DNA from: Acidimicrobiales bacterium
Lineage (GTDB): Bacteria; Actinomycetota; Acidimicrobiia; Acidimicrobiales; SHLQ01
Reading direction: 5' to 3'
Assembly: GCA_020628865.1 (NCBI GenBank)
Contig: JAHDEJ010000005.1
Span: forward strand, 124,001-188,000
Length of the DNA: 64,000 nucleotides
Position numbers and translations under genes: made by a program. Positions 33,416-41,877 of this stretch are shown one piece after another. The number at the start of each line of letters is the position of its first letter. Position 1 is the first letter of the stretch. The notes beneath the pieces were generated by a model. That model had not been told where the DNA came from. It ran no database searches and was given only the letters and a program-made list of their open reading frames with translations.

Positions 33416-35559
33416 ATCTCAATCCCCCCTCCGAACACCAGCTGCTCGTCTTCTGGGTTGGCCTGCTCGTCATCTTCGTGACCGCCAAGCTCTTCGGAAT
33501 GGCGATGAAGCGGATCGGCCAACCCGCCGTCGTCGGCGAACTGGCGGCCGGTCTCGTCCTCGGGCCGTCGATCCTCGGTCGGATCTCCCCGGACATCACT
33601 GGTTGGTTGTTCCCGGATGACGACGCGCAAACGGCGATGCTCTTCACGGTCGGTTGGATCGGCGTGCTGCTGTTGCTCGTGGCCACCGGGTTCGAGACGG
33701 ACCTGGGCCTGATCCGTCGGCTGGGTTCGGCGGCCACCGCAGTGTCGGCCGGTTCGCTGCTCGTGCCGATGGCGGCCGGTCTCGCCGTCGGCTGGTTCAT
33801 TCCGGCCGCGTTCCTCGGGGATGACACGAGTCGTCTCGTGTTTGCACTGTTCATCGCAACCGCGCTCTCGATCTCCTCGCTGCCGGTCATCGCCAAGATC
33901 CTCGGCGAGATGGGGTTGATGCGACGGAACTTCGGGCAGCTGACGCTGGCCGCCGGCATGGCGAACGACGTCATCGGCTGGATCGCCCTCGGGTTCATCG
34001 CCGGCCTCGCCCAGGCGGGCGGCGTGAAGCTCGACAAACTTGCGATCACCCTCGTGGGGCTCACCGCGTTCTTCCTCTTTGCCTTCACGAGTGGTCAGCG
34101 ACTGGTGGATCGTGGTCTCCGATCGGTGCGAGCCGGCGGCGACAACCCGGTTGCCGCGACCGGCGTGATCCTGCTGACGGCACTCTCGTTCGGCGTGGTC
34201 ACCCAGTGGCTCCACGTCGAGGCCGTGCTCGGGGCATTCGTCGCCGGCGTGATCGTCGCCCGTTCGCGGTTCGCCGACCACAAGTTGGTCGAGCCCATCG
34301 AGACGATGACCACGGCGATCTTCGCCCCGGTCTTCTTTGCGACCGCCGGCCTGCGGGTGGACCTCGGCCTGCTCTTCGACGTCGAGACGCTCATCTGGGC
34401 TGTCGTCGTCTTGGTGGCGGCGTCGCTGTCAAAGTTCTTCGGATCGCTCATCGGCGCTGCGGCCGTGGGGCTCAGCAACCGGGAAGGTGCCGCCCTCGGC
34501 GTTGGGTTGAACGCCCGTGGTGCACTGGAGATCGTCATCGCCACGGTGGGGCTCTCGCTCGGCGTGCTGAACGATCGCTCGTACACGGTGATCGTGCTGA
34601 TGGCGATGGCCACGTCCATGTTCGCCCCGCCGATGCTGCGCAAGGTGCTGGCCGGTTGGGAAGGCTCGACCGAGGAGCGCAAGCGCCTCGAGACCGAGAA
34701 GCAGCTGGACACAAACATCGTTGTGCGCGGCGGCGCCGTGTTGCTCCCGACGCGCGGCGGCCTGTCCTCGTTGCTCGCCGCTCAGGTGGTCGACCTGGCC
34801 TGGCCCAAGTCGACGGAGATCACGTTGCTCACCGTGGGCGACGATCGGGGCGTCGATGTCCAGGCGTTCCGAAACGTGTTCCATGGGCGAACCGTTCGCC
34901 ACGAGTTCGTCGGCTCCGACGTCGGGCTGGTCGAGGCTGTGGCCGCGGAAGCCAAGCTCGGCTACGACGCCATCGTTGTCGGGTCGTCGACCCGGGTGGA
35001 AGCCGACCACCTCCTGTCCCCGGCTGTCGATGCGATCATGATGGCGTCGTCCATCCCGACGGTGGTGGTGCGACGGCCGAAGAACCTCGATCAGCTGCCG
35101 TGGGCATTCGGTCGTGCGATCGTGCCGATCTCGGGACGCTCATCGGCTCGGGCTGCCCAGGAGATCGCCGGCTATCTCTCGTCATCCATCGGAACGGATC
35201 TGCAGCAGGTGCACGTCGCTGCGCCGGTGTCGGCGGCCGGCGCGCTCCTGCCCCGCGAATCTGCCCGGACGCGTGAGGTCGTCCAGCGAGCCGAGGCGCT
35301 GGCCACGGTGTTGGGCGCGAATTCGTCGACCTGGGTGGCGCATCATGAGGACACCGCTACGGCGATTGCCGAGGCGGCGACCGAACTCCGGGCGGACATG
35401 GTGGTCGCCGCAGGAACCGTGCGGCGGATCGGCGAGCATCCCTATCTGGGCGACACGGTTCAGGATCTGATCCGCTCCACGACGACCTCGCTGATCATCG
35501 TTGCGACGCCGGACCCGCACCGAGTCGAGCCGTCCGAACACGAGGCGGTGGCCCAGTGA
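33412..35559 (+). CDS. CPA2-type cation:proton antiporter with Usp-like C-terminal domains
   Basis: 715 residues from ATG 33412. The frame is open further upstream inside the Usp gene. Residues 8-410 form a Kef/NapA-like domain with about 12 helices, including GQPAVVGELAAGLVLGPSIL, the ion-site region GMANDVIGWIALG and NARGALEIVIATVGL. Residues 440-700 are soluble and look like two Usp-type modules (YDAIVVGSSTRVEADHLLSP; RADMVVAAGTVRRIGEHPYL). K+ or Na+ efflux in exchange for protons, gated by nucleotides, is likely. Coupled to the upstream usp gene and to the next regulator gene by 4-nt overlaps. Confidence 0.9.
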   Translation: MNLNPPSEHQLLVFWVGLLVIFVTAKLFGMAMKRIGQPAVVGELAAGLVLGPSILGRISPDITGWLFPDDDAQTAMLFTVGWIGVLLLLVATGFETDLGLIRRLGSAATAVSAGSLLVPMAAGLAVGWFIPAAFLGDDTSRLVFALFIATALSISSLPVIAKILGEMGLMRRNFGQLTLAAGMANDVIGWIALGFIAGLAQAGGVKLDKLAITLVGLTAFFLFAFTSGQRLVDRGLRSVRAGGDNPVAATGVILLTALSFGVVTQWLHVEAVLGAFVAGVIVARSRFADHKLVEPIETMTTAIFAPVFFATAGLRVDLGLLFDVETLIWAVVVLVAASLSKFFGSLIGAAAVGLSNREGAALGVGLNARGALEIVIATVGLSLGVLNDRSYTVIVLMAMATSMFAPPMLRKVLAGWEGSTEERKRLETEKQLDTNIVVRGGAVLLPTRGGLSSLLAAQVVDLAWPKSTEITLLTVGDDRGVDVQAFRNVFHGRTVRHEFVGSDVGLVEAVAAEAKLGYDAIVVGSSTRVEADHLLSPAVDAIMMASSIPTVVVRRPKNLDQLPWAFGRAIVPISGRSSARAAQEIAGYLSSSIGTDLQQVHVAAPVSAAGALLPRESARTREVVQRAEALATVLGANSSTWVAHHEDTATAIAEAATELRADMVVAAGTVRRIGEHPYLGDTVQDLIRSTTTSLIIVATPDPHRVEPSEHEAVAQ

Positions 35560-35918
35560 GCACGCTCGCGCAAACATCCCTGTCGAAAAGCAGACATTGG
35601 AACAGGTATGGTCCAGAGATGTCGATGACCGTGCCGACCCCAGAACTGCCCGCATGGACCTTTCTCACGAACCACGCGCACGTGTTGATCGTGATCAGTC
35701 GAGACCCCGATCTTCGTCAGCGCGACATCAGCTATCTGGTGGGCATCACGCCGGGCGCCGTCCAGCGGATCCTGCACGATCTCGAAGAGGGTGGTTACAT
35801 CACCAGTGAACGGATCGGTCGCCGGAATCGGTACAGCGTGATTGGCGAGGGGCCGCTGCGCCACCCGCTCGAGAACGGCCACACGGTCGAGGATCTGCTC
35901 CGTTCGCTCGAGGACTGA
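35556..35918 (+). CDS. Winged-helix transcriptional regulator
   Basis: 120 residues if started at GTG 35556, which overlaps the antiporter stop. An internal ATG at 35619 would give 99 residues and better fits the conserved part starting at PAWTFLTNHAHVLIV. A winged helix follows (LRQRDISYLVGITPGAVQRI then LEEGGYITSERIGRRNRYSV), ending LRHPLE...VEDLL. Similar small MarR/ArsR-like regulators are frequent in actinobacteria. The likely target is this antiporter operon. Confidence 0.82.
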   Translation: MSTLAQTSLSKSRHWNRYGPEMSMTVPTPELPAWTFLTNHAHVLIVISRDPDLRQRDISYLVGITPGAVQRILHDLEEGGYITSERIGRRNRYSVIGEGPLRHPLENGHTVEDLLRSLED

Positions 35919-35932
35919 CCCAAAGGGGGGCG

Positions 35933-37171
35933 ATGGAGCCCCGCATCACCGTGGAGATCGAACTGGCCGAAGACGCCGGTCCGGTCGCGCCGCCAACCGG
36001 CCCGTCCCGACCTCCAGCGCTCGCGGCAATCGGCTTCGCCGTCGTCCTGGTGGTTGCCGGTTTGGTGTTGCTCGGCCGGACGCAAACCGACGGGGGCCTG
36101 CCCGACCCGGCCACGTCGACGCCGCCGGTTGAACGCGCGGACCCGACGTCCGGATCTGCCATCCCGGCTTCGCCGCCCGCGGCGACGTCCACCTCGTCAG
36201 CCGGTGCCGTCGATCCTCGATGGCACCGTGTCTGGGCGGCGCCGGCGCCGGCCGCTGCAGATCCGGTGGTCTTGTTCACTGCGACCCCCTCCAGTCGGCG
36301 CAGCGCTCCGCCCTACGTGCACGTCGTGGCCGACGCAGCCACCACGACGCGGGCACTCGATGGAGCGATGTGGCTGGAGGAGCCGTCGATCGAATGGCCG
36401 GGCGAGGTGCTCAGTCCCTTCGTGCAGACGAGGTCGAGCATCGTCTACTCGAGTGACGGCACGGTGTGGAGCCAGGACCTCGGGTTCGAACGACCGCACA
36501 AGCCGATCGCCGAAGGGGTGCGCGTGCTCGCCGGCGTGGCCGCCGACGACGTGTGGGTGTTCGAATCCGGCGGCGCAGCGGTGACCCATGTGGACCTCGC
36601 TCGAGGGAGCGTCGTGACCCATCCACCGCCGGCCGGCTTTCCCCTCGCGGCGTTCGGCGAGGGCCTCGTCACACGCATTCTGGACGAAGGCCGGCGCTCC
36701 TACGGTGCGTGGACGCCCGGCGGCGGCGAGGTGTTGGTCGATGTTCCCCCGGCGGCCGAGTTCCTCGGTGTCGGCGGCGGCCGGGCGATGTTCCTCGACG
36801 GTGCTCAGCTTCGGTCGTACGACGGGTCGACCGGTGTCGTTGCCACGGCCACGCTCGATCTCGATGTCGAGGTGCGTCGAGCCGCGGTATCGCCGGACGG
36901 TCGATTCGTTGCGTTCGCCTCCCGGCCCGACATCGTCAGCTTCAGCGAGGTTCATGTCGTCGAGGCGAAGACCGGCGCGGTCGTGGACCGATTCGGACCA
37001 GTCATGGATCTCCAACTCCAGTTCATCGATCGCTCCACGATGCAGTTCATTGCGCCCGGCACCGACCTTCCCTGGCAGGTGACACACCGCGACGTGACGC
37101 TCGGGACGGAGCGTGCCGTCGCCGGAGCGGAATCGCCGATGCTGTGGTTCGCCGAGATCGGTGGGCCTTGA
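35933..37171 (+). CDS. Single-pass membrane protein with exported beta-propeller-like domain
   Basis: 412 residues. A short cytoplasmic head (1-28) precedes one membrane helix (29-47, ALAAIGFAVVLVVAGLVLLG), then a Pro/Thr/Ser-rich linker to about 90 and a beta-rich exported domain. Repeating strands such as IVYSSDGTVWSQDL, VRVLAGVAADDVWVFESGG and RAAVSPDGRFVAFASRP suggest a WD40/TolB-like propeller. I do not recognise the family. It follows the winged-helix gene by 14 nt and converges with the potassium channel gene (stops 1 nt apart). Confidence 0.72.
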   Translation: MEPRITVEIELAEDAGPVAPPTGPSRPPALAAIGFAVVLVVAGLVLLGRTQTDGGLPDPATSTPPVERADPTSGSAIPASPPAATSTSSAGAVDPRWHRVWAAPAPAAADPVVLFTATPSSRRSAPPYVHVVADAATTTRALDGAMWLEEPSIEWPGEVLSPFVQTRSSIVYSSDGTVWSQDLGFERPHKPIAEGVRVLAGVAADDVWVFESGGAAVTHVDLARGSVVTHPPPAGFPLAAFGEGLVTRILDEGRRSYGAWTPGGGEVLVDVPPAAEFLGVGGGRAMFLDGAQLRSYDGSTGVVATATLDLDVEVRRAAVSPDGRFVAFASRPDIVSFSEVHVVEAKTGAVVDRFGPVMDLQLQFIDRSTMQFIAPGTDLPWQVTHRDVTLGTERAVAGAESPMLWFAEIGGP

Positions 37172-37172
37172 C

Positions 37173-38186
37173 TCAGCAGAGGCGGTCGCGGAGCGATGCA
37201 AGTTCTTCGCGCGTGCCCATGGCGATCACGATGTCGCCTGCGGCGAGCTGTTGTTCGGCCGGCGGGTTGACGGTGTAGCCGTCCGGGCGGCGCACGGCCA
37301 GAACGAGTGAGCGTTCGCCGGGGGCGTGAATCTCGCGGATGGTCCCGACCGAGCTGCCGAGCTCGAACTCCTGGACGGTGACGCCCGCTTCATCGTTCGC
37401 GATGACCTCGTCGAGAAAGTCGGCGACGTGGGGTTGGAGCGCCAACGCCGCCATTCGGGAACCGCCGATCTCGTGCGGGTTGGCGACGTGGTTGGCGCCG
37501 GCCTGACGGAGTTTGGCCTCGTTCTTGTGGTCGTTGATGCGAGCCACGATCATCAGGTCGGGTCGCATGCTGCGGGCGGACAGGCAGACGAAGAGGTTGT
37601 CGGCGTCGTGGTCGAGCGCAAGGATCAGCGCTCGGGCCCGCTCGATCCCGGCGTCGACGAGTGTGTCGTCGTCGGTCGCCTCGCCGACCACGAGGAGATC
37701 GATGGGCTCGGCCACGGATCCATCGCGGTCGATGAGCACGACGTCGCCCCCGGCGCGCTGCACGGAGCGCGCCACCGAGCGGCCGACCTGCCCCCAGCCG
37801 GCAACGATGGTGTGGTCTGAGATCTTGTCGATGGATCGCACGATACGTCTCCTCCTGAGCTCGGTGTTGAGGCTGCCTTCGATCAGGTTGTCTGCGGCGA
37901 GACCGAGTGTGTAGAGCACACTCGCGACGCCCACGATGATCAGGCCGAGCGTGAAGGCACGGTAAACCTCGAGATCGTCGACGCGCTCACTGCCGATTTC
38001 CGCGAAGCCGACCGTCGTGATGACGACGACGGTCTGGTAGACCGCGTCGAACCACGACAGTCCGAGGATGCGGTAGCCGACCGTTCCGACGAGCACGACG
38101 AGGGCGACGGCCCCGAGGCCCGCTCGCAGGCGGCGCCACGGTTCATCCTCGTGGCGGGCGCGTTGCTCCCGGATCAACTGCATCAT
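37173..38186 (-). CDS. Potassium channel with RCK (TrkA-N/TrkA-C) domains
   Basis: 337 residues. Two membrane helices (about 24-45 and 75-97) flank the pore loop TVVVITTVGFAEIG. The cytoplasmic RCK_N domain has the Rossmann motif GWGQVGRSVARSV, and the RCK_C domain runs from about 250. The selectivity filter reads TVGFAE instead of TVGYGD. Phe for Tyr is known in K+ channels, but the missing filter Gly-Asp is unusual, so ion selectivity is uncertain. Ligand gating by nucleotides or Ca2+ is typical. It closes the ion-homeostasis block. Confidence 0.9.
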   Translation of the reverse strand: MMQLIREQRARHEDEPWRRLRAGLGAVALVVLVGTVGYRILGLSWFDAVYQTVVVITTVGFAEIGSERVDDLEVYRAFTLGLIIVGVASVLYTLGLAADNLIEGSLNTELRRRRIVRSIDKISDHTIVAGWGQVGRSVARSVQRAGGDVVLIDRDGSVAEPIDLLVVGEATDDDTLVDAGIERARALILALDHDADNLFVCLSARSMRPDLMIVARINDHKNEAKLRQAGANHVANPHEIGGSRMAALALQPHVADFLDEVIANDEAGVTVQEFELGSSVGTIREIHAPGERSLVLAVRRPDGYTVNPPAEQQLAAGDIVIAMGTREELASLRDRLC

Positions 38187-38222
38187 CGCGCCAACCTACT
38201 GCTCGCCTTGCGACAGCAGCAG

Positions 38223-38244
38223 TAGAATGACTGGACGAACGTTC
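38223..38244 (+). promoter_or_regulatory. Possible -10 element and palindrome upstream of the DddP-like gene
   Basis: TAGAAT (38223-38228) resembles a -10 hexamer, but no -35 is seen. The palindrome GAACGTTC (38237-38244) lies directly downstream, where a bound repressor would block initiation. The gap to the divergent potassium channel gene is only 80 nt. Confidence 0.3.
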
Positions 38245-38266
38245 AGCTCGCGGCGACGATGGGCGC

Positions 38267-39490
38267 ATGCATCCCGATCAGTTGGTCTTCAACGACCTGT
38301 GGAGCGAGCTTTCTGCGACTCGAGATCTGCCGGAGATCGACCACGAGCGGTTGCACGAGTACCGGATGGGTCGGCTCCGCAGCGAACTCGCCGACCGCGA
38401 CGCCGACATGGTGCTCGTCCACAATCCGGTCTCGCTTCGGTACGCGATGGACTACCGCACCTACACGCTGTTCCAGAGCCGAACGCCGACGACGTATGCG
38501 TACATTGCGCTCGACGGACCGACCATTGCGTACGAGGGCTACGGCGACATGCCGCGGGCGTCGGAGATGCGTCGGGGCCATGCGCTCTCGTACTTCGACG
38601 GCGGCGAGGGCATGGCGGCCGCGTCCGAACGCCTTGCCGACGATGTCGTCCGCTACCTCGACGACATCGGCGCCACACGCCGACGGGTCGCACTCGAGTA
38701 CATCAACCCGTCGGTGGTTCAGGCGTTGGAGCAACGCGGCGTGGAGGTCATCGATGGCATGAACGTCACCGAGCGGGCGCGGCTCATCAAGTCCGAGGAC
38801 GAGGTCGCCTGCATGCGTTGGGCGGTGGCCGTCGCCGAGCATGCGATTGCACACGTGGAGCAGGCCATCCGGCCGGGTGTTTCCGAACTGCAACTGTGGG
38901 GCCTGCTCAACTACACCAACCTGGCCAACGACGGCGACTGGCACGACGGCCGAATGCTCGCCTCCGGCCCGCGCACCAATCCCTGGTTGCAAGAGGCATC
39001 ACCGAGACGACTCGAAGCCGGCGACCTGGTGGCCTTCGACACGGACATGGTCGGGCCGTTCGGCTACTTCGCCGACATCAGTCGCACGATGTTGTGCGGC
39101 CCCGGATCACCGTCGGCCCGCCAGCGCGAGCTGTACGACCACGCTCGCCGCGAGGTCGAACACAACCGTGCCCTGGTCCGGCCGGGCATCACGCTGCTCG
39201 AATTCCAGGAACAGTCCTACGAACAGCTCGAAGAGTTCCACGAGCTCGCCTACCCCTGCATCGTTCACGCCGTCGGAATGTGCGACGAGTACCCACGCAT
39301 CGACCCTCGGCACCGCGGACCGAATCGATACGACGACGTGCTGCAGCCGGGAATGGTGCTGTGCATCGAGAGTTATGTCGGTGCCGTCGGCGAGCGCGAT
39401 GGCGTGAAGCTGGAGGAGCAGGTGCTCGTGACCGAGGACGGCTACGAGCAGCTGACCTCCTACCCGCTCGACGAGCGCCTGCTGGGCTGA
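38267..39490 (+). CDS. dddP: DddP-like M24 family enzyme (candidate DMSP lyase)
   Basis: 407 residues of the M24 (pita-bread) family. An N-terminal creatinase-like domain (1-165) is followed by the catalytic domain. Segments WHDGRMLASGPRTNPWLQE, FDTDMVGPFGYFADISRT and KLEEQVLVTEDGYEQLTSYP resemble DddP DMSP lyases more than aminopeptidases. Metal ligands would be D258, D260, D270, H334, E368 and E383, and D340 corresponds to the catalytic Asp reported for DddP (Asp377). Spacings between these residues match those I recall for DddP almost exactly. DddP cleaves dimethylsulfoniopropionate to dimethyl sulfide and acrylate. A related M24 hydrolase is the alternative. Confidence 0.7.
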   Translation: MHPDQLVFNDLWSELSATRDLPEIDHERLHEYRMGRLRSELADRDADMVLVHNPVSLRYAMDYRTYTLFQSRTPTTYAYIALDGPTIAYEGYGDMPRASEMRRGHALSYFDGGEGMAAASERLADDVVRYLDDIGATRRRVALEYINPSVVQALEQRGVEVIDGMNVTERARLIKSEDEVACMRWAVAVAEHAIAHVEQAIRPGVSELQLWGLLNYTNLANDGDWHDGRMLASGPRTNPWLQEASPRRLEAGDLVAFDTDMVGPFGYFADISRTMLCGPGSPSARQRELYDHARREVEHNRALVRPGITLLEFQEQSYEQLEEFHELAYPCIVHAVGMCDEYPRIDPRHRGPNRYDDVLQPGMVLCIESYVGAVGERDGVKLEEQVLVTEDGYEQLTSYPLDERLLG

Positions 39491-39493
39491 GCT

Positions 39494-41782
39494 TCAGGGC
39501 GCAGAACGCACGAGGTCGCCGCTGGCGCGCTCGTCGGAAACGGAGCCGTCGGAGGTGGAGAGGTCGACGGTTGCAGTCGGACCATCGGACCAGATCGTTG
39601 AACGCCGGAACTCGGCGATCACCGAGTGGCCGCTCATGAACATCACCCATCCGGCCACGAAGGTCATGAAGGCGCCAACCCCGGCAATCGAGTCCAGACC
39701 ATTGGCCACTCGAACCAGGGAGAGGGTGAACCCGGCGGTGAGCACCATGATGCCGACTCCGAGAGCGCAGAGCAGTGCGGACGTCTTCCACCGCAGCTGC
39801 TCATCGCGGGTGGCGACACCCGATGCCGCGATACCGGTCGCGACCGCGGCGGCACTCAGCGCGATCGCCATCCAGCCGAGCGCCGGCCCGTCGGGATCGA
39901 CCCCCGAGTAGACGATGGTGAGCCGGTCGGGGGTGTCTGCAGATCGCTCGACTGACTCGGGTCGGCTGTCGAACAACCAGCCCCACTCGGTTCGCGTCTC
40001 CGCCGTCCCAACGCCGAAGACGGAGCCAATCACGACAAGGAGTGCAAGAACGAGGAGAACGAACTGGCCGGTCGATGCCGTGGCGGCGAGTGGCCGACGG
40101 GTCGCGTACGGAGCGGTGGACATCGCGAGTGCTGCGCCACCGAACATGACGAAGCCACCGCATGCGGCAAGGGGAGCGCCGATGCCGACGGTGTGGTCGA
40201 CGACGAACGCAGATGGCTGGAGGACCAGATAGCCGATGGCTCCACAGATCACCCCGCTGGACGCGATCAGAAGTCCATCCGCGCCGAGCCGGGGGCTCCC
40301 TGCCACGATGCCCTCCGCCATGACCAAGAGGATGCATGTGCCAAACAGTCCGAGACCGATCGTTGAGAGCGGCCCGATTTCAGATCCAACGAAATTGAGC
40401 GCCCACATCACGCCGATGTTGACGACGATGGCCGCCAACAACACGCCCTGCGCACGAGCCAACAACTGGACGATCGCTGGTCGGGGAGGCAGAAGTGGCC
40501 GCAATGCGCAGAGAAGACCGCACGCGGCGCAGACCACGACGAACACACCGAAGAAGGAACCACCGGATGCAGAGACGCCGTTGAAGCTCTGACCCTGGAG
40601 TTCGCCGTTCGCGTTCTCGTCTGCGAATCGGGCCCAGGAGCTGATTCGGCCGGCATTCGTTCCCCATGTCGACACCGCACCGACGAGGGCAAGCACACCA
40701 CCGGCGACGCCAGGCAGCAATCCGATTCGCTCACGGGGCTTCACGTGTGCCGGCGATTCGACCGACAACGGCTCGTCGCCGGCGTCGGCCGCTCGTTCGG
40801 CGAGCAGGCCGGTCGGGCTCTTGCGAAAGCTCCACGCCTGTCGCAAGTGGGTGAACAGGCTGACACCGTCCTGATCCTCCGTCTGCGACATTCGATCGAG
40901 CGCAACCGCCAACATGAAGAAGGCCAGCCCGGCGGATGCGGCGAGTCCGAGGTTCAGGTTGTTGATCGCGCGGTAGAGGAGCCGGCCCAGGCCGCCTGCG
41001 CCCATCAGCGCGGCGATGCCAAGCATGGAGAAGGCAAGGAGCAGGGTCTGATTGAGGCCGGTCATGATCGCAGGCCGTGCGAGCGGAAGCTGGACTCCCG
41101 TGAGCACTTTCCACTCGGTGGCGCCGTAGGCGCGTGATGCCTCGACCACGTCTTCGGGCACCTGCCGGATGCCGAGGTTGGTGAGACGGACGATCGGAGG
41201 CAGAGCGAAGACCATCGTGACCATCGTCGCGGACACGTTCCCGAGTCCGAAGAAGAAGATGAAGGGCAGCATGAAGACGAACGGATGGATCACCTGCATG
41301 GCGTCGAGTGTTGGTCGCACGATGGACCAAACGCCGTCGATGCGACCGGACAGGATGCCCAGCGGTATCCCAACGAGCGCGCACAGGGTGACCGCGACGA
41401 TGATCATGCCGATCGTTCGGGCGGTCTCGCCCCAATACTCGCCGCCAAGGAATCCGCATACGGACAACATCGCGGCGCAGGCCAGACCGACTCTGGTGTT
41501 GCGGACGAAGGAACCGACGAGGAAGAAGCCGACGACCACCCACAACCAGGGGATCGTTTCGATCGAGCTGCGGTCCACTCTTTCGGAGAGGATCAGCTCG
41601 AACAGGAACTCGAAGGGCCACTCGATCGCGTCGCCGATGAATGACGACACCGGATTGTTGACCATCCAGAAGACGAGCTCCTTGATCCACTCACCGAACG
41701 GAAAGCGGAATCCTTCGGGCCATTGGTTATCGAAGAATCCCGGTTCGGTCTGTGCGAGAAGACTGCCGATGCGACTGTTCAT
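39494..41782 (-). CDS. ProW-like ABC permease fused to a large second membrane domain
   Basis: 762 residues from ATG 41782 (GGGGG 7 nt upstream; GTG 41800 is possible). Residues 60-310 are a glycine betaine/proline-type binding-protein-dependent permease with the EAA loop EASRAYGATEWKVLTGVQLP and the GAGGLGRLLYRAINN ending. Residues 360-730 form an unrelated domain with about ten further helices and no recognised motif. Neither the ATPase (ProV) nor the binding protein (ProX) is encoded nearby, so the partner subunits must be elsewhere. It converges with the DddP-like gene (stops 3 nt apart), which makes DMSP or betaine a plausible substrate. Confidence 0.85.
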   Translation of the reverse strand: MNSRIGSLLAQTEPGFFDNQWPEGFRFPFGEWIKELVFWMVNNPVSSFIGDAIEWPFEFLFELILSERVDRSSIETIPWLWVVVGFFLVGSFVRNTRVGLACAAMLSVCGFLGGEYWGETARTIGMIIVAVTLCALVGIPLGILSGRIDGVWSIVRPTLDAMQVIHPFVFMLPFIFFFGLGNVSATMVTMVFALPPIVRLTNLGIRQVPEDVVEASRAYGATEWKVLTGVQLPLARPAIMTGLNQTLLLAFSMLGIAALMGAGGLGRLLYRAINNLNLGLAASAGLAFFMLAVALDRMSQTEDQDGVSLFTHLRQAWSFRKSPTGLLAERAADAGDEPLSVESPAHVKPRERIGLLPGVAGGVLALVGAVSTWGTNAGRISSWARFADENANGELQGQSFNGVSASGGSFFGVFVVVCAACGLLCALRPLLPPRPAIVQLLARAQGVLLAAIVVNIGVMWALNFVGSEIGPLSTIGLGLFGTCILLVMAEGIVAGSPRLGADGLLIASSGVICGAIGYLVLQPSAFVVDHTVGIGAPLAACGGFVMFGGAALAMSTAPYATRRPLAATASTGQFVLLVLALLVVIGSVFGVGTAETRTEWGWLFDSRPESVERSADTPDRLTIVYSGVDPDGPALGWMAIALSAAAVATGIAASGVATRDEQLRWKTSALLCALGVGIMVLTAGFTLSLVRVANGLDSIAGVGAFMTFVAGWVMFMSGHSVIAEFRRSTIWSDGPTATVDLSTSDGSVSDERASGDLVRSAP

Positions 41783-41877
41783 GATCATCCCCCGGGACAC
41801 GATCTGGAGATCGTCGTCTATGGGGTGAGAGCGCGTTCAGCAGAAATTCAGCGACAAGGAATTTCTGCGGCCGATGA

